Assembly: GCA_028824715.1 (NCBI GenBank) | Contig: JAPPCV010000109.1 | Location: 1-64,000, forward strand | From: Boseongicola sp. | Lineage (GTDB): Bacteria > Pseudomonadota > Alphaproteobacteria > Rhodobacterales > Rhodobacteraceae | DNA: 64,000 nucleotides | Direction: 5' to 3' | In this document: in pieces, positions 35,557 to 43,070 of the stretch | Layout of the letters: every line of letters begins with the position of its first letter | Numbering within the stretch: position 1 is the first letter of the stretch | The notes under the pieces: model-generated | Databases searched by the model: none | What the model was told of the DNA's origin: nothing | What the model saw: only the letters and a program-made list of their open reading frames with translations | Translations under genes and position numbers: made by a program

Positions 35557-36171
35557 TCAGGATGCTTCTCCGTCGTCGCCAATTCCCGTGCCTTCGATCA
35601 CGTCGGGCCAGAGTGCGTCGAGCGGGAAGGCGATGGCGTCGAAGGGAGGCAGCGAGACCGGCGCGTCGCCGACAAGGGTCGCCAGCAGCAGCCACCGCCC
35701 GTCGCGCAGCTCGAAGGCCTCGAGCGTCCGTGCATCGGGATCGACGAACCAGAGATGGCGGACGCCCTCGCGGGCATACAGGTCCCGCTTCTCGCCCTGG
35801 TCCAGCCGCCGCGTGGACGGCGAGAGCACCTCGCAGGCCCAGTCCGGCGCGATCGTGCAATACGCCGCGTCCGGATATTCGGGCATCGTCTCGCGCCGCC
35901 AGCCGGCAAGGTCCGGCACCACGATGTCCTCGCCCAGGTGAAGCTCGGGCTCGTCGACGATCCACCAGCCGCCCGGGCCGTCATCGCCATAGTTGAATGG
36001 CGAACCGATCTTCATCCCCAGTCCGGAACTGGCCCAGGCATGCCGCATGTCCGGCCTCGGATGGGCGTGAAGGGTTCCAGCGATCACCTCTGCGACCATG
36101 TGGGGCGGCGCGTCCAGCACGTCCTGATAGGTCGCCCGATCGGTTTCCCTGCGTCTGGCCTGCGCCGTCAT
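35557..36171 (-). CDS. Uma2-family endonuclease-like protein (DUF820)
   Basis: A 204-residue protein starting MTAQARRRETDRATYQDVLD, with AGGAGGGG a few bases upstream of the ATG at 36171. The restriction-endonuclease-like core shows LHLGEDIVVPDLAGWRRE, ACEVLSPSTRRLDQGEKR, YAREGVRHLWFVDPDARTLE. The D, E and K/Q positions expected of the PD-(D/E)XK fold are present. Uma2 proteins are widespread and their role is poorly known. It appears intact in a region of relics. Confidence 0.88.
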   Translation of the reverse strand: MTAQARRRETDRATYQDVLDAPPHMVAEVIAGTLHAHPRPDMRHAWASSGLGMKIGSPFNYGDDGPGGWWIVDEPELHLGEDIVVPDLAGWRRETMPEYPDAAYCTIAPDWACEVLSPSTRRLDQGEKRDLYAREGVRHLWFVDPDARTLEAFELRDGRWLLLATLVGDAPVSLPPFDAIAFPLDALWPDVIEGTGIGDDGEAS

Positions 36172-36411
36172 GGTCGGTCCCCTCCTGTGGCCTTTCCTTC
36201 TCACGGGCTTTCGGGTGCCCTTGCACGACACGAAAACTGACGAGCTGTCCAAGCAAGTCGGAAGCTATCACGTCCTTCCGCCAAGGTCGAGATTGGGCCT
36301 GAACTGGCGAATGCTCCTCCCTGCGAACGGTTCCGTCGAACCTTCAGCGCGCCGTTGTGGCGTTCGGCTCCTCGCGAACAGGTCGCCATCTCCGGTTCCG
36401 CCTCGGGCCGC

Positions 36412-36570
36412 ATGGCCGTTTCAGGATCGCCAAGGCAAAGAGGAAGAGCCTTCCGGGCCTGGTGCCACCGTGGCTTGGCACCTCTCGGCGATGGCCGTCT
36501 CCGGGCGTGAACACTCCGTCGCTGAAGACGACGGCTCTCCTGGGCAATCATATCCCGAAACGTCGGCAGC
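36412..36570 (-). repeat. Second, decayed AbiEii-type copy with shared 30-base repeat
   Basis: On the minus strand this reads RPETAIAERCQATVAPGPEG, a degraded version of the RETGIAEKFPTMVTPDLEG block at 34218-34300. The flanking noncoding bases are also alike (GGAAGAGCCTTCC and GTTTCAGGATCG in both). It carries copy 2 of the 30-base hairpin repeat at 36509-36538, inverted relative to 32579. The rest of 36172-36721 holds no gene I can support. Confidence 0.55.
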
Positions 36571-36721
36571 ATCGCGCCTTCGCCCGGATCGCCGAAGCCC
36601 GGCAACTCGAGATCGCGCGCGCCGCAGTGCGGATCGTCGCACCACCTCGTCATCAGCTCGGCGCATCTCAACACGAGGCGGTCGGCACGTGGTGACTGGC
36701 CAAGCGGGATGATCGGCGGAC

Positions 36722-37789
36722 TCACTCCTTTTGGAAAGCTGCCCGCCAGCGCGAAATGAACTCCCTTCGCTTGTGCTGGTCCAGTCCGACCAGCAGCGCG
36801 ACCGAAAGCGGAATCGGCCGCAGGCTGACCTCCGGGTTCTCGGGCAGCCGCATCGCGGCATGCACGCTCTCGCTTGTGTCGACGATCAAGTTGGCCGATC
36901 GCAGGGCGGACCGGCCGGGCTCGGAGAGCAGGAAGTCAACGAACGCCCCCGCCAGCCCCGGCGTCGCCGCGTGCCGGGGGATCAGCGCCGCGCGGGCCAG
37001 GACCAGCGTGTAGTCGTCGGGCGCGACGACGACGATGTCCGGGTTCTCGTCCGCACGGGCAAGCGCATAGGAACCCAGCACGTTGTAGGCAACAAGGTAG
37101 TCGCCGTTTGCGACACCATCGATGATCGCGGCGGAACAGCAGGTCGCGATGGCACCGCTCCGGCCGAAGGCCTCGATGAGACGGCCGAAGGTCGTGGCCT
37201 GCTGCGAGTCCGCGAAGGCAAACAGGTAGCCCAGTCCCGACACCTCGATGTCGTAGGTCGCGACGCGTCCGCGGAACGCGCTGTCGTCCGGTCGCAGCAG
37301 GTCAATCAGGTCGAAACGGGACTTGGGCGCCTGGGCGTCCCCGACCATGGTCCTGTTGTACACGATGACCGCGGGCTCCCATGTCATTCCGAACACTTCG
37401 TCGCGCCAGTTCGAGACTGCAGGCAGCCCCGTCGTTTCGTCGGAACGATGGGAGGCGGCACAGCCGTCATTCGCGAGCCTGACCTGCTGGTCGATGGACG
37501 AGCTGATCACGAGATCCGCAGCCGCGTGTCCGGACCGGCAGTCCGCGTCGGTCGCCAGGTAGAGATCGTTCGACCCCCATTGCTCGTACTCGATCCGGAC
37601 CCCGTCAGAGCGAGCCAGGAACCTCTCAAGCACCGGTTCGAAGCGAGCGATGTCGGTCGTGCCGCGCACCGTCAGCCGCACCTCTGCCTGCGCCGGCCCG
37701 TAGGACCTGGTCGCTTCGGGGGCCGGTTCGCAAACGGCGGTGCCCCCCAGGAGGGCCAGGCACAGCTGCACGCCGCAGAGGAATCTCAT
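36722..37789 (-). CDS. Periplasmic binding protein linked to a two-component system
   Basis: A 355-residue exported protein (signal MRFLCGVQLCLALLGGTAVC; the Cys at position 20 may mark a lipoprotein, but the lipobox is poor). It has an AfuA/thiamine-binding-like fold sequence, with RLTVRGTTDIARFEPVLERF, ADLVISSSIDQQ, EPAVIVYNRTM and AFVDFLLSEPGRSAL. Its ATG overlaps the kinase stop as ATGA, and no permease or ATPase gene follows. Like PgtC or TctC-type helpers, it may act as a periplasmic sensor for the kinase rather than in transport. That is inferred from the operon. Confidence 0.82.
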   Translation of the reverse strand: MRFLCGVQLCLALLGGTAVCEPAPEATRSYGPAQAEVRLTVRGTTDIARFEPVLERFLARSDGVRIEYEQWGSNDLYLATDADCRSGHAAADLVISSSIDQQVRLANDGCAASHRSDETTGLPAVSNWRDEVFGMTWEPAVIVYNRTMVGDAQAPKSRFDLIDLLRPDDSAFRGRVATYDIEVSGLGYLFAFADSQQATTFGRLIEAFGRSGAIATCCSAAIIDGVANGDYLVAYNVLGSYALARADENPDIVVVAPDDYTLVLARAALIPRHAATPGLAGAFVDFLLSEPGRSALRSANLIVDTSESVHAAMRLPENPEVSLRPIPLSVALLVGLDQHKRREFISRWRAAFQKE

Positions 37790-39177
37790 TTTGCGTCTTC
37801 CGCAAGCAATGGCAGCTCCAGGAACACCTCGAATGCCGTCTCGGAAGGGCGTTCTATTCTCAATTGCCCTCCATGCGCCTCGGACACGGCGTTCACGATG
37901 GCCAGGCCCAGGCCTGCGCCCTTTGCGGAAACCCCGGCATCCTTGGCGAACCGCGATCCCGCGGTCTGCCACATCGCCTCCGGGATTCCCGTCCCGCCAT
38001 CGCGTACGCCTATGCGCGCGTGCCCTCCTTGTCCCCGGACGAATACCGTGATCGGAGACTTGCCATGCTTCAACGCGTTGTTGATCAGGTTCTTGCAGGC
38101 CTCGGCCAGCGACAGCCTGTCGCCGTCGCACATCACCGGGGCCTCGGGCAGCGCGAGGCGGATGGCCCGGCCATCGTCGGGCATGGATTGATCCGTCTGG
38201 TCAACGGCCTCGGTGGCGACGGTTCGCAGGTCCAATGTCTCCAGGTCAACCGTGTCGCCGCGATGGATGATCAGGGCATGACTGAGCAGCTGGTCGGTGA
38301 GGCGACTGAGATTCCGGGACCTTTCGTGGATTCTCCCGACGATCTTGAGGGTTCGTTCCCGGTCCGTTTCCTCCGCGGCCAGTTCCGCCTGGGCCCGAAG
38401 CGCCGCGATTGGCGTCCGGAGCTGGTGCGAGGCGTCCGCGATCAGAGTCCGCATGACATGGAGCTGCCGTTCGATGCGTGCGATGAACCGGTTCAAGGCG
38501 TGCACCAGGCTGCTGATTTCCTGGGGAACGTTGACGTCCACCGGTGTCAGGTCCTTGCTGGACCGTGCAGCGATGTCGCGCTCGATCCGGTGCAGGGGAC
38601 TCAATGCGGACTGGACCGCCAGTGCCGCCAGCGCCGCCATCCCGACGCCGATTGCCGCCACCGCGATCAGCGTGTTTCGCGTGATCTGCTGCGCAAGCTC
38701 GCGCCGGGCCTCGGTGGTCTGGCCGATGATCACGTCGACCGACCCGAGAAACGACCGCTCGGAGAACTGGCGGGTGACACGCACGAACCGCGCGGTCTCG
38801 CCGGCGAAACTCTCGGTGAAGAACATGCCGTCCCCGTCCGGGAGCGACAGGATGTCGTAACCGGTGATCAGCGTGCCGTCATCACCGAACACGCCGTAGA
38901 CGACCCGGTCGCGCGGGGCGAGCGACAGGAGCTCGAAGGCCGAGATCGGGATGTCGACGACGACCTCTCCGTCGCGAAGCCTGAGGGCGCCGGCAACCTG
39001 GTTCGCCGCACCGACGAGGAGGCGGTCATACGACTGCTGCGCGGCGTCCCGGCCGTAGGTGAAAGCGGCGTAGGCGACGGCCACGCCTCCAATTGCGAGA
39101 ACCAGGATGATTCCGGCCGCCAGCCGGAACCGCAGGGAACCGGAAATCCGCGAACGCGCCGCCGGATCAGCCATCAT
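37786..39177 (-). CDS. Membrane sensor histidine kinase, TctE/QseC-like
   Basis: A protein of about 463 residues. It has a first membrane helix near residues 15-37 (LAAGIILVLAIGGVAVAYAA), a periplasmic region of about 130 residues, and a second helix near 165-190. A HAMP-like linker follows. The H-box is DASHQLRTPIAALRAQAE, the N-box is NLINNALKHG, and the G boxes are VRDGGTGIPE and GAGLGLAIV. All catalytic motifs are intact. It overlaps the response-regulator gene by 8-11 bases and the binding-protein gene by four. Periplasmic ligand sensing, perhaps through that binding protein, is likely. Confidence 0.9.
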   Translation of the reverse strand: MMADPAARSRISGSLRFRLAAGIILVLAIGGVAVAYAAFTYGRDAAQQSYDRLLVGAANQVAGALRLRDGEVVVDIPISAFELLSLAPRDRVVYGVFGDDGTLITGYDILSLPDGDGMFFTESFAGETARFVRVTRQFSERSFLGSVDVIIGQTTEARRELAQQITRNTLIAVAAIGVGMAALAALAVQSALSPLHRIERDIAARSSKDLTPVDVNVPQEISSLVHALNRFIARIERQLHVMRTLIADASHQLRTPIAALRAQAELAAEETDRERTLKIVGRIHERSRNLSRLTDQLLSHALIIHRGDTVDLETLDLRTVATEAVDQTDQSMPDDGRAIRLALPEAPVMCDGDRLSLAEACKNLINNALKHGKSPITVFVRGQGGHARIGVRDGGTGIPEAMWQTAGSRFAKDAGVSAKGAGLGLAIVNAVSEAHGGQLRIERPSETAFEVFLELPLLAEDAK

Positions 39178-39838
39178 TGACCAACTGGTATCCGAGCCCC
39201 CGCAATGTCTTGATGGCAACCTGGCTGTTGCAGAGCTTCTTTCGCAGGCGGCCAACGTACAGTTCGACGGCGTTCAAGTTCACGTCCTCGTCGTTGAACG
39301 AGAACATGCATCCGAAGATCTTGTCCTTCGGCACCACTCTCTCGCGATTGACGAGGAGGATTTCCAGCAGGTTGAACTCGCGCCGGGCAAGCGAGACGGG
39401 GCTGCCGGAGACCTCGACCGTGAGGCCAGCCGGGTCGAACCTGATGTCGCCGAACTCGATTATGCCCGAACGGTCCGTGTCCTGGCGGCGCAGCATGGCG
39501 CGAACCCGCGCGTGCAGTTCGCGCAGGTCGAAGGGCTTCACGAGGTAGTCGTCCGCGCCCCTGTCCAGGGCGGCGACCCGGTCCTCGATGTCGGACCGGG
39601 CGGTCAGCATCAGGATCGGCGTGCGGCTGCCTCGGTTGCGCGCGGACCGGAGGACTTCGGTCCCCAGCCCGTCCGGCAGGCCGATGTCCAGGAGCATGAC
39701 GTCGTATTCCTGGACCGAGATGGCACTCTTCGCCTCGTCGACGGAGGTCACGAGGTCGATTGCATCGCCCCGCCGCTCGAAGCTGGCAACGATTGCATCT
39801 GCAACGTCTTCCGTGTCCTCGACCAATAGCAGCCGCAT
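39167..39838 (-). CDS. OmpR-family response regulator, TctD-like
   Basis: A 223-residue regulator starting MRLLLVEDTEDVADAIVASF. The receiver has the acidic pair EDTED, the phosphorylation site in YDVMLLDIGLPDG and the Lys in YLVKPFDLRELHARV. The C-terminal half is an OmpR winged helix with VSLARREFNLLEILL and LYVGRLRKKL, ending LRGLGYQLVNDG. Longer upstream starts lack family similarity. It is the first gene of a three-gene sensory operon with the kinase and binding protein. Confidence 0.93.
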   Translation of the reverse strand: MRLLLVEDTEDVADAIVASFERRGDAIDLVTSVDEAKSAISVQEYDVMLLDIGLPDGLGTEVLRSARNRGSRTPILMLTARSDIEDRVAALDRGADDYLVKPFDLRELHARVRAMLRRQDTDRSGIIEFGDIRFDPAGLTVEVSGSPVSLARREFNLLEILLVNRERVVPKDKIFGCMFSFNDEDVNLNAVELYVGRLRKKLCNSQVAIKTLRGLGYQLVNDG

Positions 39839-40142
39839 GATCGCGACAATCCTCCCGGTCACCAGCGGGTCCCTTGGGAGACTGCCGTCAGCGTGGACAT
39901 GACCGTTGCAGTTCCCGGTTCGATCCTGCCCCGGTTCGATCCTGGAATCCAGCCTGGCTTGATCCGTTCGCGCTGACGGAAAGGTTCCGGCGGCCGTCAC
40001 GGAGGATTCCATCGGACCTGTCAGGCGGGAGACGCTCCTGCACCTGCCGAAACCACGCGAGCCGTCCGTTCTCCCGGGAGCGGTTCCGGGCGAAGGGGCC
40101 TTCGCGCCGACACCGCGGGCATGCGTACCGGACGGCCCGGGC
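39839..40142. other. Intergenic region upstream of the two-component operon
   Basis: 304 bases between the importer binding-protein gene, which ends at 40143, and the response regulator start. It should hold the promoter of the sensory operon and the 3' untranslated part of the peptide-binding gene. I see no clear hairpin or box. Confidence 0.35.
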
Positions 40143-41678
40143 TCACACGTTGTTCGGCCCGAAGTCCATGTAGGGCAGGACGTAGGGCTGCCAGTCCAGG
40201 TCCTTCCTCTTTCCGTAGAGCCAGACTTCCTGGAACAGCACGATGCCCATGGGATCGGCCGTTTCCCACTCGGTCATCATCGCCGTGGACGCGGCCCGGC
40301 GGACCGCCTTGTCGGGCTCGTTTTCCAGGATGGTCCCGTTGGCGTTGAACGTGTCGTTCACCCAGCCCCAGCCGCGGCCCTTCATGACCGACGGCTTGAA
40401 CAGGCGCCAGAGGATCGTTGCCGGATCCTGCCAGACCATGGTCGCGGACATGTTCCTGATCGAATGGTGGCCGCGCGTGATCTGCTTCCAGTTTTCCCGG
40501 ATCTGAAGGTCGACATTGATCCCGACCGCCTTCCACATCTCCCGCAGCACTTCGGCCACGGCCACCTCGGTGTCGATGACGTTCGGCAGGAGCGGATAGT
40601 CGATGACCTCGCCCTTGTAGCCGGACTGCGCAAGCTCCGCCCTTGCCTGCACCGGATCATATGTCGGCACGGGGTAGTCTGCATCGAAGGTTTCGCCGAA
40701 ACTCGGAAGCTGCAGCCCGTTCGGCACGTGCGCCCGCCCGCCGAACAATGCATCCACCAGCAGCTGCCGGTCGACCGCAAGGCTCAAGGCGCGCCGAAAG
40801 TGCACGTTCTTCATCATCGGATGGGCAAAGTCGCCCTGGTTGAAGATGAGGATCCGGAGCTTCGCCCCGGGTCCGCCCACGACCTCGATGTCGTCATAGC
40901 CGTCGATCGTCGTGATCTGGTCGACCGGGACCACGGTGATGACGTCGAAGTCCCCGGAGGCGAGGGCGGCGATCCTGCCGGCGACTTCGGGAACTTCCAC
41001 GAAGGTGAGCGACTGCACGTTGGGCGGTCCGCCCCAGTAGTCGTCAAACGCCTCAAGGACAAACCGGTCGGTGTTGAGATCGGCCACGCGGAACGGGCCG
41101 GTGCCGATCGGCATCAGCGCCCAGCTCCCGTAGCTCGGGGCGTCACGGTAGGCGCGCCTGTTGACGATTTCACTGCTCCACATGGCGAACCGCTGCTCGA
41201 TGATCGGGTCGACGCCATCCATCACGACCTGCACCGTGTGGTCGTCAAGGGCGTTCGCTTCCGAGACGTTCGAGAAGAACTGCGCCAGGCGTACCGGCCC
41301 GTCCCCCTCGCGGCGCTCCTTGGAGAACGTGAAGGCAACGTCTTCCGCCGTCATCTCGTCACCGTTGTGGAACCTGACGCCCTGCCTGAGCGTGAACACG
41401 ATTTCCCGGTGGCCCTCGATTTCCCAGGATGTCGCAAGTCCCGGGCCAAGCTGCATCTGGTTGTGGAAATCGGGCTCGATAAGCTTGTCGAAGACATTGT
41501 ACGAGATCGGGACCGTGTAGTCAGCCGTGTCCCGGCCGGGGCTTATGTTCTCCGGCAGTCTTTGCACTCCGACGACGATGTCGCGCCTCTCCTGGGCGCT
41601 GATCGTGCGCGGCAGCATTGTCACGCCTGCGACGGCGGCGGCGCCCTTGAGGAGTCCTCTCCTGGCAACTGTCAGCAT
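40143..41678 (-). CDS. Dipeptide/oligopeptide-type binding protein, Tat-exported
   Basis: A 511-residue family-5 solute-binding protein. The N-terminus MLTVARRGLLKGAAAVAGVT carries a twin-arginine signal. The body has family motifs LATSWEIEGHREIVFTLRQG, VRFHNGDEMTAEDVAFTF, GTGPFRVADL and RRALSLAVDRQLLVDALFGG. GGAGG eight bases upstream fixes the ATG at 41678. It is divergent from a regulator and the matching ATPase and permease genes, so together they make one importer. Such proteins also bind sugars, opines or glycosides, so the ligand is uncertain. Confidence 0.92.
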   Translation of the reverse strand: MLTVARRGLLKGAAAVAGVTMLPRTISAQERRDIVVGVQRLPENISPGRDTADYTVPISYNVFDKLIEPDFHNQMQLGPGLATSWEIEGHREIVFTLRQGVRFHNGDEMTAEDVAFTFSKERREGDGPVRLAQFFSNVSEANALDDHTVQVVMDGVDPIIEQRFAMWSSEIVNRRAYRDAPSYGSWALMPIGTGPFRVADLNTDRFVLEAFDDYWGGPPNVQSLTFVEVPEVAGRIAALASGDFDVITVVPVDQITTIDGYDDIEVVGGPGAKLRILIFNQGDFAHPMMKNVHFRRALSLAVDRQLLVDALFGGRAHVPNGLQLPSFGETFDADYPVPTYDPVQARAELAQSGYKGEVIDYPLLPNVIDTEVAVAEVLREMWKAVGINVDLQIRENWKQITRGHHSIRNMSATMVWQDPATILWRLFKPSVMKGRGWGWVNDTFNANGTILENEPDKAVRRAASTAMMTEWETADPMGIVLFQEVWLYGKRKDLDWQPYVLPYMDFGPNNV

Positions 41679-41744
41679 TTCCGTGTCCTCCCATCGGTCA
41701 AGCAGCATTGCGAACGCGATTCGCTCACATTCTATCAGACAATA

Positions 41745-41764
41745 CAATCATTACAATATGATTG
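41745..41764. promoter_or_regulatory. Inverted repeat in the divergent importer promoter
   Basis: CAATCAT-TACAAT-ATGATTG is a perfect 7-bp inverted repeat with a 6-base spacer, in an unusually AT-rich 245-base region between the binding-protein and regulator genes. It is a good candidate operator for the adjacent GntR/LacI hybrid regulator. Confidence 0.5.
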
Positions 41765-41923
41765 TGCGCTTGGTGCGCCCACGCATCCAAATATCCGAAA
41801 AAAATGTAAGAAAGCCAAAGTGTTGAATGAAATATCACGCGATGCGAATGTCGCGTACAATAATCATAAAATGTTTGACTAAGTGATTCGGCTCCGGCAT
41901 GATGCCAGGCAGGGAGCGTGCCG

Positions 41924-43051
41924 ATGAAAGACATTTCCAGCAGCGCAACATTGGTGGACCGGTTGCGCGCCGAGTTCAAGACGCTTGAGGCCGGCAGCCA
42001 GGTGCCGACAATGCGCGACGTCGCAAGCCGGCATGACGTCAGCGTCTTCACGGTCCAGCGGGCCTTCGATGTCCTGAAGGAGGAAGGGCTGATACAGAGC
42101 TTCGTCGGGCGCGGATCCTTCGTGACGGGAGGAGACATCGCACGGTCGCGCGTCCCTGGACGGACGCGCGCGGCGCGGATCCTGATCGTGAGCCATTCGA
42201 CGCCAAGCATGCGGGGCTACAAGGTTGCCCATTCCCTTCAGACCGAGCTCCTGCAGGCTGGCTGCAGGGCCATAACCGTCAGCTACAGCGATGCAATCGA
42301 ACTCGGCGACGTGCTCGGCGACGGGCGCTACGACGTGTGCGTGCTCCAGCCAAGACGCTCGATTCTCCCCGTCGAAGTCGTGGCGATGCTCAAGTCGAAG
42401 GCCAGGCACATGATCGTCGAAGGCCGCGAGCTCGAACGCCTCGATGTCGACGTGTTCGTGCGGAACAGGGCAAAGAGCATGGCCTTGGCGCTGAATGCGT
42501 TGAGGGAACTCGGCCATGCGAGAATCGGCCTGCTTACCGAGAGACTCGATGCCGCCGCAGGCTACGCGGCAATAGAGAACCACTTCCTGCAGAATCACGC
42601 TTCGCTGCCGGGAGACGCCGAGTCGCTGATCGTGCGGGCAGCCGCCGACCAGGATGACGGGATTCTTGCATCGGAGATCCGCGACGCGCTGCAGAAGGAC
42701 TTGGCCAACGTCTCCAAGTTGCCCACCGGATTCATCGTGTCCGGCCGATTCGAGCCGGCGTCGATCAAGGAAGGTTTCCGATCCGCCGGGTTCGAGATCC
42801 CGGCGGACGTCAGCGTCGTGAGCCTGCGCGTGGACACCGAGTCCTACCCTGAGGACGCACGCTTTACCGCAGTCGGGCGCACGACCGAGCATGTCGTCCG
42901 GGGCCTCGTGTCGATGATCAACTGGCGATTGTCCAACCCGAACGAACCATCCGTCCAGGTGCTGGACAATCCAAGCCTGTTTGCCGGGTGTTCCGCAGTC
43001 CGCAATGACGGGACTGGCGGAATTCGCCACGCCGAGAGCGACGCCCAATGA
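41924..43051 (+). CDS. GntR-type HTH / LacI-type sensor hybrid transcriptional regulator
   Basis: A 375-residue regulator. Residues about 1-72 are a GntR winged helix (VPTMRDVASRHDVSVFTVQR, then FDVLKEEGLIQSFVGRGSFV). The rest is a LacI/periplasmic-binding-like sensor with ALNALRELGHARIGLLTERL, FIVSGRFEPASIKEGFRSAG and FEIPADVSVVSLR. AGGGAG seven bases upstream supports ATG 41924. It is 20 bases before the ATPase gene and divergent from the binding-protein gene, so it very likely controls both sides of this importer locus in response to the imported compound. Confidence 0.9.
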   Translation: MKDISSSATLVDRLRAEFKTLEAGSQVPTMRDVASRHDVSVFTVQRAFDVLKEEGLIQSFVGRGSFVTGGDIARSRVPGRTRAARILIVSHSTPSMRGYKVAHSLQTELLQAGCRAITVSYSDAIELGDVLGDGRYDVCVLQPRRSILPVEVVAMLKSKARHMIVEGRELERLDVDVFVRNRAKSMALALNALRELGHARIGLLTERLDAAAGYAAIENHFLQNHASLPGDAESLIVRAAADQDDGILASEIRDALQKDLANVSKLPTGFIVSGRFEPASIKEGFRSAGFEIPADVSVVSLRVDTESYPEDARFTAVGRTTEHVVRGLVSMINWRLSNPNEPSVQVLDNPSLFAGCSAVRNDGTGGIRHAESDAQ

Positions 43052-43070
43052 GGAGAAGCGTTCGTCGATC

